A stretch of 64,000 nucleotides of DNA from assembly GCF_001939045.1 (NCBI RefSeq), contig NZ_MKIM01000024.1, positions 144,933-208,932 of the forward strand, read 5' to 3'. Of the stretch, positions 55,150-63,922 are shown in pieces. Positions within the stretch are counted from its first letter, which is position 1, and each line of letters begins with the position of its first letter. Origin of the DNA: Rhizobium oryziradicis (GTDB taxonomy: Bacteria; Pseudomonadota; Alphaproteobacteria; Rhizobiales; Rhizobiaceae). The notes beneath the pieces were generated by a model. It did no database searches. It saw only the letters and a list, made by a program, of their open reading frames with translations, and was not told the origin of the DNA. Position numbers and translations under genes: made by a program.

Positions 55150-58100
55150 ATGGCCCTTCTCTTGGAAATGAAATCGCTGAGAAATACACACTTTTCCAAT
55201 AAGCAAATCTTTCTAACTCTGGCTCTGGTGCTGGCTTCGATCTTTTATGCCTTGATCTATCTTGATCGCGTCAATAGCAACAATCATCTCGCGGACTCTC
55301 GGAAATACGCCCAGAATCAGCTCATTCAGATTGAATCGCTGCTGTCTGTCTACATTGACCGGAATTTGGCAACACTGTCCGATTTGGCCAATGCCACAGC
55401 TGGCGCATCTGACCCTGCGACGGCGGATGCCGACAGGTTGAACAGTGCGATCTTGAGCAGCAACCCGCATTTTCTGTCTATCTCGATGATCCAGGACGAT
55501 GGCACCGAGAGGAAATGGGCGCGCGACACCATGAGCCCCGAGGCGGCCAGCCCTATGGTGGCCAACTCTATGGAAGAAAGTGATTCCCCACCCGTTGTCA
55601 CAGGCGCGGAAACGCAGGGTGTGCGAATTTTGCCCAATGGCAGACTGCAACTTGATGTTATTGCGCCCGCGAAAGCATCTCATCACCGCACCATCATACG
55701 CGCTGTTGTCGATGGCTCGTCATTCATCGCCAATGCCCTGAAATATAAGATCGCGCCGCAATCCAATGCGCCATCCGCACCGATGCCGCTGGATGTGCTT
55801 GTCAGCGCAAAACGGATCAGCGCGCAAACGGATAGCCTCCCTCAGCCGCTATGGGGGCCCATTGAGCTCACCTATAATGCGCTGGAGAGCAGAGAAATTC
55901 CGCTTCTCAATGGCACCTTGCACCTCATCGCCCAACCCAAGGGAGGGTGGTCTGGTACTGGACCAGAGACTGCTGACTTCCGGCTCACGCTCTGCGCTGT
56001 GGGACTGGTTCTCACCACACTTTTTTCCAGCGTTGCACTCTTGCTGGTGGAGCGCAATCGCAACAGGCAAAGCCTCAAATCGACCGAAGAGCGCCACCGC
56101 GTTCTGGCCAAACGCTTTGAACTGGCCATGAACAGCTCAAATATCGGAATATGGGAGCTGGATGACGGCGACAACACCATTCGCCATGACAGCCGCGCCA
56201 CCCAATTGCATGGATTGAACGCGGTCTATGCCAATAGCCATGATTTCAACAGCTGGCTCGCAAGCGTGCACCCCGACGATCGCAGCAAGGTTGAGCGGCA
56301 CCTTTTGCACTGTCGCGAAAGCGACAAGGCCGTGGTGGAAGAATATCGCATTGTGCTGAAAGATGGCAGCAAACGGCATATCCGATCCGTGGGTGCCTAT
56401 TCCAACCAGGCAGTACCAAGTCAGACAGCACCCGGCCGTGTGACCGGAATTTTGCTGGATATCACCTCTGATGTGGCCATGCAGGACGATCTGCGCGCCG
56501 CCAAGGAAGGGTCCGACATCAAGAATGCCGAGCTGGAACTGGCCCTGGACGACCTTTCCGTGCGCGAGCAACAGCTGGAAGAACTCTCGGAACGGTTTGA
56601 GCTAGCGCTTGATTCCTTCAGCTGCGGGGTCTGGCAACATGACTTTTCGACCACGCGCACCGTGTGGGATGACCGCATGTATCAATTGTATAATGTTCAG
56701 CCAAACGGCCCTTATGTGACAGAGGCCGAATGGCTGCAAAGCGTCCATAAACAAGACTTGCCTGAGGTGCTTGAAGCCGCCAGAGCCGCGACAGAAGAAG
56801 GAACCCGCATCGACGGCACCCATCGCGTTTTGCTGGCGGATGGCACCATTCGCTATGTGCGCTCGATTGGCCAGTTGCGCATTGACCGCAACGGCGGACG
56901 AAAGCTGAGCGGTGTCAGCTTTGACGTGACAGCAGACGTGCTTTTGACCGAAGAGTTGCGCAATGCCAAAGCCGAAGCAGAAGCCCGCAATATCGAGCTG
57001 GAGCTGACCAAGAACCGCATCGAATACAATGCCCTGCATGACCCGCTCACCGGGCTTGCCAATCGCCGGAAATTCGACCGCGAACTGGATGCGCTGACAG
57101 CCCTTGCCAAAGTCAGCCGTCCTCGCTTTACCATTCTGCATCTTGATCTCGATCGCTTCAAGGAAATCAACGACACGCTGGGCCACGCGGCGGGCGATGC
57201 CATGCTGGTCAATGCGGCAGATGTGCTGCGCCGTCATGTCAATTACACCGATCTGGTAGCCCGGATTGGCGGCGACGAATTTGTGGTGCTGCTGCGCGAT
57301 GTGGTTGACGAACAGATCGCGGCTGATCTGGCATCGCGAATCATCAAGGAAATGAATATTCCCTATGATTTCGAAGGGTTTACCTGCCGTTTTGGCGTGT
57401 CCATCGGCATCGCCGCATCGAAAAGCCTTAAGGCCGATGCGCGAAAAACCCTGATTGATGCTGATCTGGCGCTCTACGAGGCCAAGCGCAAGGGCAGAAA
57501 CCGCTATGAGTTTTTCACCCAGAGCCTGCAAGCCAATATTGTCACCTCCCGACGGGTTGCCGACGAGTTGCTGACCGCGTTGGAGCGGGACGAAATTACC
57601 GCATTTTATCAGCCACAATTTTGCGCCAACACCATGCAGCTGATTGGTGCCGAAGCACTGGTGCGCTGGCAGCATCCCGAAAGAGGCCTGTTGCCGACCA
57701 GCTCGTTCTTGAAAACCGCCGAAGATCTCAGCATCATGGCGCAAATTGATAAAGTGGTGCTGGATTGCACGCTGCGCGACCGTATGCGCTGGACCGCATC
57801 GGGCATTGTTGTGCCAAAAATTTCGGTCAACGTCTCATCAAAGCGCCTGCATGACAGCAATCTGGTTGAGAGCCTGCAAGGATTGAGCATCACGCCGGGC
57901 TCCATCGCTTTTGAGCTGGTGGAATCCATCTTTCTTGATGACAATGACGAGACGATCACCTCCAATATCGAAACCATCAAAGCGCTGGGGATTGATGTCG
58001 AGATTGATGATTTTGGCACTGGCCATACCTCGATGATCAGCCTGCTCAAGATCAAACCGAAGCGTTTGAAAATCGACCGGCAATTGGTGATGCCAATCAT

Positions 58101-58320
58101 CGAGTCTGACCGCGAGCGCGCTTTGGTCAAGTCCATCATCGAGATTGCCAAATCATTGGGCGTTGGTACCATTGCGGAAGGGGTCGAAACCCAGACGCAT
58201 GCCGATATCCTGCGCGATCTCGGCTGTGATCTGCTGCAAGGCTACGCCTTTGCCCCAGCGCTGTCCTCTGATGATTTTTCAGCTTTTGCCCTTTCGCAAA
58301 ACAGGCGTCATGCATCATAA
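55150..58320 (+). CDS. Membrane PAS-PAS-GGDEF-EAL protein
   Basis: 1056 aa. TM helix 1 (about 19-40), a periplasmic sensory region (about 41-280), TM helix 2 (about 283-303), then two PAS/PAC domains (about 320-455 and 485-615; each ends in a D-I-T/D-V-T exit motif). Intact GGDEF at residues 707-711 (ARIGGDEFVVLL), without an R-x-x-D inhibitory site (it reads N-Y-T-D). EAL at 835-837 (AEALVRWQHPE), with FELVES, IDDFGTGHTSM, KIDRQL and AEGVETQ, and the QGYAF end. Both cyclase and phosphodiesterase activities are possible. ATG 55150 has no strong ribosome site; ATG 55168 is an alternative. Confidence 0.94.
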   Translation: MALLLEMKSLRNTHFSNKQIFLTLALVLASIFYALIYLDRVNSNNHLADSRKYAQNQLIQIESLLSVYIDRNLATLSDLANATAGASDPATADADRLNSAILSSNPHFLSISMIQDDGTERKWARDTMSPEAASPMVANSMEESDSPPVVTGAETQGVRILPNGRLQLDVIAPAKASHHRTIIRAVVDGSSFIANALKYKIAPQSNAPSAPMPLDVLVSAKRISAQTDSLPQPLWGPIELTYNALESREIPLLNGTLHLIAQPKGGWSGTGPETADFRLTLCAVGLVLTTLFSSVALLLVERNRNRQSLKSTEERHRVLAKRFELAMNSSNIGIWELDDGDNTIRHDSRATQLHGLNAVYANSHDFNSWLASVHPDDRSKVERHLLHCRESDKAVVEEYRIVLKDGSKRHIRSVGAYSNQAVPSQTAPGRVTGILLDITSDVAMQDDLRAAKEGSDIKNAELELALDDLSVREQQLEELSERFELALDSFSCGVWQHDFSTTRTVWDDRMYQLYNVQPNGPYVTEAEWLQSVHKQDLPEVLEAARAATEEGTRIDGTHRVLLADGTIRYVRSIGQLRIDRNGGRKLSGVSFDVTADVLLTEELRNAKAEAEARNIELELTKNRIEYNALHDPLTGLANRRKFDRELDALTALAKVSRPRFTILHLDLDRFKEINDTLGHAAGDAMLVNAADVLRRHVNYTDLVARIGGDEFVVLLRDVVDEQIAADLASRIIKEMNIPYDFEGFTCRFGVSIGIAASKSLKADARKTLIDADLALYEAKRKGRNRYEFFTQSLQANIVTSRRVADELLTALERDEITAFYQPQFCANTMQLIGAEALVRWQHPERGLLPTSSFLKTAEDLSIMAQIDKVVLDCTLRDRMRWTASGIVVPKISVNVSSKRLHDSNLVESLQGLSITPGSIAFELVESIFLDDNDETITSNIETIKALGIDVEIDDFGTGHTSMISLLKIKPKRLKIDRQLVMPIIESDRERALVKSIIEIAKSLGVGTIAEGVETQTHADILRDLGCDLLQGYAFAPALSSDDFSAFALSQNRRHAS

Positions 58321-58341
58321 ACCCGTGCAGCCGACCGCATT

Positions 58342-58423
58342 TTACAGCGTCCTTTGAGCACTTTATCCAATGCACAAAGAACACCGTCACGAAAATGATT
58401 TCGATTTGAAAAATTATACAGTA
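58342..58423 (+). repeat. Family-2 two-hairpin repeat, copy 2d (degenerate)
   Basis: Starts TTACAGCGTCCTTTG (58342), contains ATCCAATGCACAAAG, then AATGATTTCGATTTGAAAAA and ends AATTATACAGTAA. The left arm of the second hairpin is lost. Lies between the GGDEF-EAL gene and aroC. Confidence 0.6.
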
Positions 58424-58479
58424 AGAGTGACACTCCATAAAACAGGGGGAAACCCCGTCGCTTGATCTGGTTGTAATTC

Positions 58480-59574
58480 ATGTCGCATAACAGTTTCGGT
58501 CATCTCTTCCGTGTCACCACCTGGGGCGAAAGCCATGGTCCCGCCCTGGGCGCTGTGGTAGATGGATGCCCTCCGGGTTTGAGATTCACGCTGGAGGACC
58601 TGCAAGTCTGGCTCGACAAGCGCAAGCCCGGCCAGTCGCGGTTTGTAACCCAGCGGCGCGAGGATGATCTGGTCAAGGTTCTCTCCGGCGTCATGCCGCA
58701 GGAAGACGGCAGCCTGATCACCACCGGCACACCGATTTCGCTGATGATCGACAACACCGACCAACGCTCCAAGGACTATGGCGAGATTGCCCAGCAATAT
58801 CGCCCCGGCCATGCCGATTTTACCTATGACGTTAAATACGGCATTCGCGATTATCGCGGTGGCGGGCGCTCGTCTGCACGCGAAACGGCAGCCCGCGTCG
58901 CCGCAGGCGGCATTGCCCGGTTGGTGCTGCCCGAAGTGACCATTCGCGGCGCGCTGGTACAGATTGGCAAACACAAGATCAATCGCGACAATTGGGATTG
59001 GGATCAGGTTGGCCAAAACCCGTTTTTTGCGCCGGATGCAGAAATTGTTCCTGTGTGGGAAGAGTACCTCGATGGCATCCGCAAGGCGGGCTCTTCTGTG
59101 GGTGCGGTGATTGAAGTTGTTGCCGAGGGTGTGCCCGCAGGTTTGGGCGCGCCCATCTATGGAAAGCTGGATCAGGACATTGCAGCCCTTCTGATGTCGA
59201 TCAACGCCGTCAAGGGCGTGGAAATTGGCAATGGCTTTGGCGCTGCCGAAATCACCGGCGAGGAAAACGCCGACCAGATGCGGATGGGCAATGATGGCAA
59301 GCCGCTGTTTTTATCCAATCATGCAGGCGGCGTTCTGGGCGGGATTTCCACCGGCGAGCCAATTGTGGCCCGCTTTGCCATCAAGCCAACCTCATCGATC
59401 TTGACCGAGCGGCAATCCATTGATGCCAAGGGCAATAATGTCGATGTGCGCACCAAGGGTCGTCATGACCCTTGCGTGGGCATTCGCGCAGTCCCCGTGG
59501 GTGAAGCGATGATTGCCTGCACGCTGGCCGATCACTATTTGCGCGATCGCGGCCAGACCGGGCGGTTGAAGTAG
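58480..59574 (+). CDS. aroC: Chorismate synthase
   Basis: 364 aa, normal length. Converts EPSP to chorismate with reduced FMN, the last shikimate step. Signatures: [53 protein letters not shown], and the C-terminal [23 protein letters not shown]. Ribosome site weak. Forty-one nt ahead of ribB, probably one operon of housekeeping biosynthesis. Confidence 0.97.
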   Translation: MSHNSFGHLFRVTTWGESHGPALGAVVDGCPPGLRFTLEDLQVWLDKRKPGQSRFVTQRREDDLVKVLSGVMPQEDGSLITTGTPISLMIDNTDQRSKDYGEIAQQYRPGHADFTYDVKYGIRDYRGGGRSSARETAARVAAGGIARLVLPEVTIRGALVQIGKHKINRDNWDWDQVGQNPFFAPDAEIVPVWEEYLDGIRKAGSSVGAVIEVVAEGVPAGLGAPIYGKLDQDIAALLMSINAVKGVEIGNGFGAAEITGEENADQMRMGNDGKPLFLSNHAGGVLGGISTGEPIVARFAIKPTSSILTERQSIDAKGNNVDVRTKGRHDPCVGIRAVPVGEAMIACTLADHYLRDRGQTGRLK

Positions 59575-59615
59575 CAAAAGCGCGGTGTTGAACACCATAA
59601 CAAATGAGGGTTCCC

Positions 59616-60716
59616 ATGAGCTATGAGCAAAAGCGCGTCGTTGACGCCATCCGGGCCTTCGAGGCTGGCGAAATCGTGGTGGTGATGGATGATGACAACC
59701 GCGAGAATGAAGGCGATCTGATTGTCTCGGCCGTGCATTGCACCCCGGAAAAAATGGCCTTCATTGTCCGCCACACCTCTGGCATTGTTTGTGCACCCAT
59801 GCCGAAGGAAGAGGCCAAGCGGCTGAACTTGTCGGCCATGGTGGCTGAGAACGACAGCGCCCACACCACCGCCTTTACCGTCAGCGTCGATTTCAAGCAC
59901 GGCACCTCCACCGGGATTTCGGCAGATGACCGCACCTTGACGGTGCGCAATCTGGCGAACCCCAATGTGGGTGCGGCTGATTTTGTGCGCCCCGGCCATA
60001 TTTTTCCGCTGATTGCCCGTGAAGGCGGCGTTTTGATGCGCTCGGGCCACACGGAAGCGGCTGTGGATCTGTGCCGTCTGGCCAATCTGCCGCCCATTGG
60101 CGTCATCTCGGAACTGGTGAATGATGATGGCACCGTGATGCGCGGCCCGCAGGTGTCGGCCTTTGCCGAAACCCACGGCTTGAAGCAGGTCTCGGTGGCC
60201 GATCTGATTGCCTATCGCCAGCGCAAGGAAACGCTGATCGAGCTGGAAACCAGCTTTGCAGTGGAAACGCCCTATGGCCCGGCCAAGGCCCATGCCTATT
60301 CCCTGCCATGGGATCCGATGCAGCATCTGGCCGTGGTGTTTGGCGACATTCGTGACGGCGATGACATTCCCGTGCGCCTGCATCTGGAAAATGTTGCCGC
60401 AGACGTGTTTGGGGCCAATGGCCAGATTGATAGCATTATGAAGCGCATTGCTGAAAAAGGCCGTGGCGTTATCGTGTATTTGCGCGAGGGCTCGGTGGGT
60501 GTCGGCGTCTCCACCACGGCGCGGGCAGGCAAGCATGACCGCGAGGCCCATAAGGAAGCGCAGAGCCGCGATAGCGAATGGCTGGAAATTGGCCTTGGTG
60601 CGCAAATCCTCAAAGATCTCGGCGTCACCTCCATTCGGCTAATAGCCTCGCGTGAGCGCCATTATGTTGGCCTCGAAGGCTTTGGCATCCGCATCAACAG
60701 CACCGAGATTGTTTAA
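59616..60716 (+). CDS. ribB: 3,4-dihydroxy-2-butanone 4-phosphate synthase with degenerate GTP cyclohydrolase II domain
   Basis: 366 aa from ATG 59616, GAGGG ahead (ATG 59604 overlaps that site). N-terminal RibB domain (1-205) is intact: DDDNRENEGDLIVSA, HTSGIVCAPM, RPGHIFPLIAREGGVLMRSGHTEAAVDLCRLA. The C-terminal half has RibA shape (IPVRLHLENVAADVFG...RIAEKGRGVIVYLRE) but lacks the three zinc-binding Cys of GTP cyclohydrolase II, so only the RibB reaction (ribulose 5-phosphate to DHBP) is expected. Such one-active-half proteins are known in alphaproteobacteria. Followed by a family-1 repeat and two hairpins. Confidence 0.94.
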   Translation: MSYEQKRVVDAIRAFEAGEIVVVMDDDNRENEGDLIVSAVHCTPEKMAFIVRHTSGIVCAPMPKEEAKRLNLSAMVAENDSAHTTAFTVSVDFKHGTSTGISADDRTLTVRNLANPNVGAADFVRPGHIFPLIAREGGVLMRSGHTEAAVDLCRLANLPPIGVISELVNDDGTVMRGPQVSAFAETHGLKQVSVADLIAYRQRKETLIELETSFAVETPYGPAKAHAYSLPWDPMQHLAVVFGDIRDGDDIPVRLHLENVAADVFGANGQIDSIMKRIAEKGRGVIVYLREGSVGVGVSTTARAGKHDREAHKEAQSRDSEWLEIGLGAQILKDLGVTSIRLIASRERHYVGLEGFGIRINSTEIV

Positions 60717-60722
60717 GCGTCA

Positions 60723-60771
60723 GAGTTTGTCAGGGAAAAGTGGAATCCGGTTTTTCTGATCAGACAAACTC
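60723..60771 (+). repeat. Family-1 palindromic repeat, copy 1e
   Basis: GAGTTTGTC (60723-60731) and GACAAACTC (60763-60771) enclose AGGGAAAAGTGGAATCCGG and TTTTTC. Starts 7 nt past the ribB stop in the same orientation as the gene. Confidence 0.8.
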
Positions 60772-60783
60772 AAACAAAGGAAT

Positions 60784-60824
60784 CCAGAGTCTGTCTGGTT
60801 CAATCTGAACCAGACAGACTCTGG
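60784..60824. repeat. Perfect 19-bp hairpin
   Basis: CCAGAGTCTGTCTGGTTCA (60784-60802), loop ATC, TGAACCAGACAGACTCTGG (60806-60824): perfect 19-bp stem. The arm motif resembles the arm of family 1 (GAGTTTGTC/CAGAGTCTGTC) but lacks the CCGG core. Confidence 0.8.
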
Positions 60825-60851
60825 ACCACCGGACGCTGGGTCCGGTGGTCC
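60823..60851. terminator. Terminator between ribB and the convergent gene
   Basis: GGACCACCGGAC (60823-60834), loop GCTGG, GTCCGGTGGTCC (60840-60851), then TTTCC. Twelve-bp perfect stem between convergent genes. Confidence 0.8.
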
Positions 60852-60856
60852 TTTCC

Positions 60857-61285
60857 TCACATATCAAGCTGAAGATGCGGGCGGCCATCCGAGGTTTTTT
60901 CCACCGTTTGACCATCCGGCCCTATCACGCCGCGCACACGTTTTCGAAAAGCCGAAAAGCTGTCGAATGTCACAACGTCCACGGCCTCGTCCAACTCAAG
61001 CGAGAGGGCAAACCAGCCCTCCCCTTGCCGACTGACCGAGACAATCTCCGCGTCGAATGTTTGGCCAAGATAGGTCCCGCTCACGCGATCACCAACCTGC
61101 CAGACCACAGGCGGACGATTGCCAAAGGCGGCGTGCAGTGTGTTCCAGTCCCGAAAACCATAGTGCTGGGCAATCAATTCCAGCGCCTTGCTGTGCGATA
61201 CCGCATGACCCTCTACCTCAAGACGGGCACGCAGTGCCGCCGCCTGCTTTTTGGCGGCGTCCTTGCTGGGCAGTCGACCGCTCAT
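60857..61285 (-). CDS. Glyoxalase-superfamily-like protein of unknown function
   Basis: 142 aa from ATG 61285 with GGGGAG. N-terminal helices AAKKQAAALRARLEVEGHAVSHSKALELIAQHYGFRDWNTLHAAFG are the pattern of small proteins I recall as 'glyoxalase superfamily protein' (Glyoxalase_8 type). The remainder is a beta-rich domain WQVGDRVSGTYLGQTFDAEIVSVSRQGEGWFALSLELDEAVDVVTFDSF, perhaps an RNA- or ligand-binding barrel. No metal-binding glyoxalase residues can be identified. Function unknown. Confidence 0.72.
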   Translation of the reverse strand: MSGRLPSKDAAKKQAAALRARLEVEGHAVSHSKALELIAQHYGFRDWNTLHAAFGNRPPVVWQVGDRVSGTYLGQTFDAEIVSVSRQGEGWFALSLELDEAVDVVTFDSFSAFRKRVRGVIGPDGQTVEKTSDGRPHLQLDM

Positions 61286-61713
61286 CGGCTTGCTCCCCGC
61301 ATGGACCAAGACGATCTCGCATCTGGATTTTGGGCAATGTCGCGCGAAAAATTAGCGCGTCGTTTTACGGGCAATGTTGTTTGGAATATGCCTGAAGACA
61401 TTCCATTTTCCTCTTTGTCAATTTCGCGATTTCAGAGGGGGCTCGCATTGCCCACCGGCGCGAAACACACAGATGGAAAGATGGATATATCTGTTCAGAG
61501 CTTCACCAAAACCTTAAGGTTTGCGAGCGGCAGGCGTCTGAGACCGTCTTTTGGGATAGGCCGTGTTGGCGCGCCTGTCAAGAGACGCCATAGAGCATGC
61601 AAAACAGCAGTTTTTGTCAAACCTGTGCATGGCCACTGATTTCAGATGAAGTCTGTCTTTCCTCTTGCTACGGCATAAGACGATCTCACACCTGATTATG
61701 TCGGAGTCACCCC
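61286..61713. other. 428-bp intergenic region
   Basis: No repeat or terminator seen. A plus-strand frame from ATG 61301 to 61639 (112 codons) is open but has no ribosome site or family resemblance and its ATG is only 16 nt from the start of the divergent gene; not called. A GGAG ribosome site for the next gene is at the right edge. Confidence 0.45.
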
Positions 61714-62304
61714 ATGTCGCTGAAGCTCTACCTCGCAGGCCCCGAAGTGTTTTTGCCCAATGCGCGCGAAATCCTCGATGCCAAGGCCGCCATGACACGG
61801 CGCTATGGCTTTGAACCGATTTGCCCAGGCGACATTTCCATTGAGCCGGCCCCCACCCTGCATGAGTTTGGCCTTAAAATCAGCGCCGTCGATGAGGGCA
61901 TGATGAATGCCGCCGATGGGGTGATCGCCAATCTCACCCCATTTCGGGGCATTGCTGCTGACCCGGGCACGGCTTTTGAGCTGGGCTATATGTGTGCCCA
62001 GGGCAAGCTGGTGGCCGCCTATACCAATATGGCCGATAATCATTATGCGCGCACGGCCGATTTTTATCATGGCGAGGTGCGCGAAGCCCAGGATGGCCGC
62101 AAGCGCGGGCCTGACGGCATGTCGCTTGAGAATTTTGACATGATTGAAAACCTGATGTTGCATGGTGGCGTTGAACGCCGCGGCGGACCCATTGCCGTTC
62201 ATGACGCAGCCAGCGACGCGCTTTACACCGATCTCACCGCTTTTGAAGAATGCTTGAAAGCACTTCAAAAACAAACGCGTGAAAGCCACCCCGCTTCAAT
62301 CTGA
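61714..62304 (+). CDS. Nucleoside 2-deoxyribosyltransferase family protein
   Basis: 196 aa, GGAG before ATG. Opening LKLYLAGPEVFLPNAREILDAKAAMTRRYGFEP is the substrate loop of the family; later DGVIANLTPFRGIAADPGTAFELGYMCAQGK has the conserved D-x-G-T-x-x-E-L-G-Y, whose Glu is the nucleophile in known enzymes. These enzymes swap bases on 2'-deoxyribonucleosides or hydrolyse damaged nucleotides (DNPH1/RCL type). Purine or pyrimidine preference cannot be told. A terminator follows. Confidence 0.9.
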   Translation: MSLKLYLAGPEVFLPNAREILDAKAAMTRRYGFEPICPGDISIEPAPTLHEFGLKISAVDEGMMNAADGVIANLTPFRGIAADPGTAFELGYMCAQGKLVAAYTNMADNHYARTADFYHGEVREAQDGRKRGPDGMSLENFDMIENLMLHGGVERRGGPIAVHDAASDALYTDLTAFEECLKALQKQTRESHPASI

Positions 62305-62323
62305 AGCCAGCGCAGTGAGCGTC

Positions 62324-62356
62324 AATGCACAGAATCTCGCGACCATTCTGTGCATT
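62324..62356 (+). terminator. Terminator after the deoxyribosyltransferase
   Basis: AATGCACAGAAT (62324-62335), 9-nt loop, ATTCTGTGCATT (62345-62356), then TATT. Perfect 12-bp stem, 20 nt past the stop. Confidence 0.78.
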
Positions 62357-62590
62357 TATTCGCAACAGGCTTTCGCAATGCAGCAACTCGACAAAGCGAA
62401 TTTTTAAAAATGCAATTTTAACGTATGGTTTTATTACCATATTTTGAAGTAAAAATCTAATATACGCTATATATGGACACCCCCCATCCCCGAAACACCA
62501 CAGATCGGGCAAGCAAAAAATGACGCAAGCTTCGCGCAAGTTTCAATCGTTAACAAAGCCTTAACGAAGCAAACAGAAAGAGGGCCTGCG

Positions 62591-62905
62591 ATGAGGATCG
62601 ACAGCAGCCTGAATAATTCGCAGTATCAAAGCCGCTACATTCAAGGCATTACCCGTGCTGAAGATGTTGCAGCCGAGCCTGTTACTGCATCCCGGTCGCG
62701 CGCTGCAGGTGGCAATTCCACTGGCACCTTGCTTTCGGCATCGCTGGCCAACGCCTTGTGGAGCATTGACTCTGCCAAGAAGTCTGCACCCGTGCGCGCA
62801 GAAACGCAAACGGCAACAGACACCGTTGACGACACATCCATAGCCTCCCAGACACAGCGGGTTGAGGCACGATATATGGAATATATGTATTCAGACGAGG
62901 AATAG
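62591..62905 (+). CDS. Hypothetical small protein
   Basis: 104 aa, AGAGGG before ATG 62591. Polar, Ser/Ala/Thr-rich, with no signal or TM helix: MRIDSSLNNSQYQSRYIQG, a moderately hydrophobic middle (GTLLSASLANALWSID) and an acidic Tyr/Met end (VEARYMEYMYSDEE). No family recognised. Good ribosome site, separate A/T-rich upstream region and its own terminator argue that it is expressed. Confidence 0.6.
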   Translation: MRIDSSLNNSQYQSRYIQGITRAEDVAAEPVTASRSRAAGGNSTGTLLSASLANALWSIDSAKKSAPVRAETQTATDTVDDTSIASQTQRVEARYMEYMYSDEE

Positions 62906-62934
62906 CCGCACTCTTTGGTCGGCTATGCGAAAGA

Positions 62935-62961
62935 GGGGCATGTGGCGGCATGCCCCCTTTT
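62935..62961 (+). terminator. Terminator after the hypothetical gene
   Basis: GGGGCATG (62935-62942), loop TGGCGG, CATGCCCC (62949-62956), then CTTTTTG. Confidence 0.85.
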
Positions 62962-63041
62962 TGCGTTTTTCGTGTAGGTTTCGCTTGTTTTAAGCCTGCC
63001 AAGACCAATATCGTTGTCAGAGACAAACAAAAGAGGCAGCG

Positions 63042-63458
63042 ATGTACGGCATTGGTGAGCTTTCCAAACGGGCGGGCGTCAAAGTTCCCACCATTCGCTA
63101 TTACGAGCAGATGGGCTTGATGCCAGCACCAGAGCGATCGGAAGGCAACCAGCGACGCTATGGCCGCCCACAGTTGGAGCGCCTGTCTTTCATTCGCCAC
63201 GCACGCGATCTCGGCTTCAACATTGAAGCGATCCGCGATCTCATTGCGCTTAGCGGCCATCCAGAAGATCCCTGCACCACGGCAGACCTGATTGCCAAAG
63301 AGCATTTGCAAGATGTGCAGCGCAAAATTGCCCAATTGAAAAAACTGGAAGGCGAGCTGGAACGCATTGTTTCCAATTGCGCCTCGCACACAGTCGAGCA
63401 ATGCTATGTGCTGCGATCCCTGTCAGACCACACATTGTGCGACCACGACCATCAATAG
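63042..63458 (+). CDS. MerR-family transcriptional regulator
   Basis: 138 aa. N-terminal MerR helix-turn-helix (YGIGELSKRAGVKVPTIRYYEQMGLMPAPERSEGNQRRYG), then a long dimerisation helix (about 75-118) and a C-terminal stretch NCASHTVEQCYVLRSLSDHTLCDHDH with three Cys and several His. This resembles heavy-metal MerR sensors (CueR, ZntR, CadR), so a metal signal is likely, but the ion is not predictable. It does not match the SoxR cluster pattern. Eight nt ahead of the cupin gene, so the two probably share a transcript. Confidence 0.87.
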   Translation: MYGIGELSKRAGVKVPTIRYYEQMGLMPAPERSEGNQRRYGRPQLERLSFIRHARDLGFNIEAIRDLIALSGHPEDPCTTADLIAKEHLQDVQRKIAQLKKLEGELERIVSNCASHTVEQCYVLRSLSDHTLCDHDHQ

Positions 63459-63466
63459 GACCTGCC

Positions 63467-63922
63467 ATGCCCATCTTCAGGCCTGAAGACGTAAAGCTCG
63501 AACATGGAACTGGCGACGGCATCAATGCCGAGCTTGGCCCTTACGAAGCGCTGCTGCTGAGCGATGCAGGTGGGCTGACGCAATTTGGAGCCTTTGTCGA
63601 AACCCTGCCGCCCGGCTCTCGCTCGTCTCACAAGCATTGGCATGAGCAGGAAGACGAGTTGATCTACATGCTCTCGGGCATTGCCACCCTGCATGAAGGC
63701 GACACCATCAACGAGATGCACCCCGGCGACACCGCCACCTTCAAGGCAGGCGCAGCCCTTGGCCATTGCCTTGAGAACCGTTCAAGTTAGGATTGCACCT
63801 ATCTCGTGGTCGGCACCCGCTCACCAAACGACGTGGTGCATTATGCCGATAAAGATATGCGGCTCACCAAAGTGAATTTTGAGAAGATACGGACGGATAA
63901 GGCGGGGAATGTGATTGGGTGA
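63467..63922 (+). pseudogene. Cupin-domain gene interrupted by an in-frame TAG
   Basis: ATG 63467 with AGGA. The frame encodes a cupin: SSHKHWHEQEDELIYMLSGIATLHEGDTINEMHPGDTATFKAG (metal-binding H-x-H-x-x-E pattern and G-D-x-x-F). At 63788-63790 codon 108 is TAG, giving a 107-aa product, but the same frame goes on for 43 more sense codons (DCTYLVVGTRSPNDVVHYADKDMRLTKVNFEKI...) to TGA at 63920. The downstream part looks like the usual C-terminus of such cupins, so I read this as a single nonsense change or a sequencing error. The truncated barrel may still fold. Confidence 0.75.

Noticed and set aside
61301-61639. 112-codon plus-strand frame between two genes
   Set aside because: No ribosome site, start only 16 nt from a divergent gene, no recognised domain. 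Conservation in relatives would change this.
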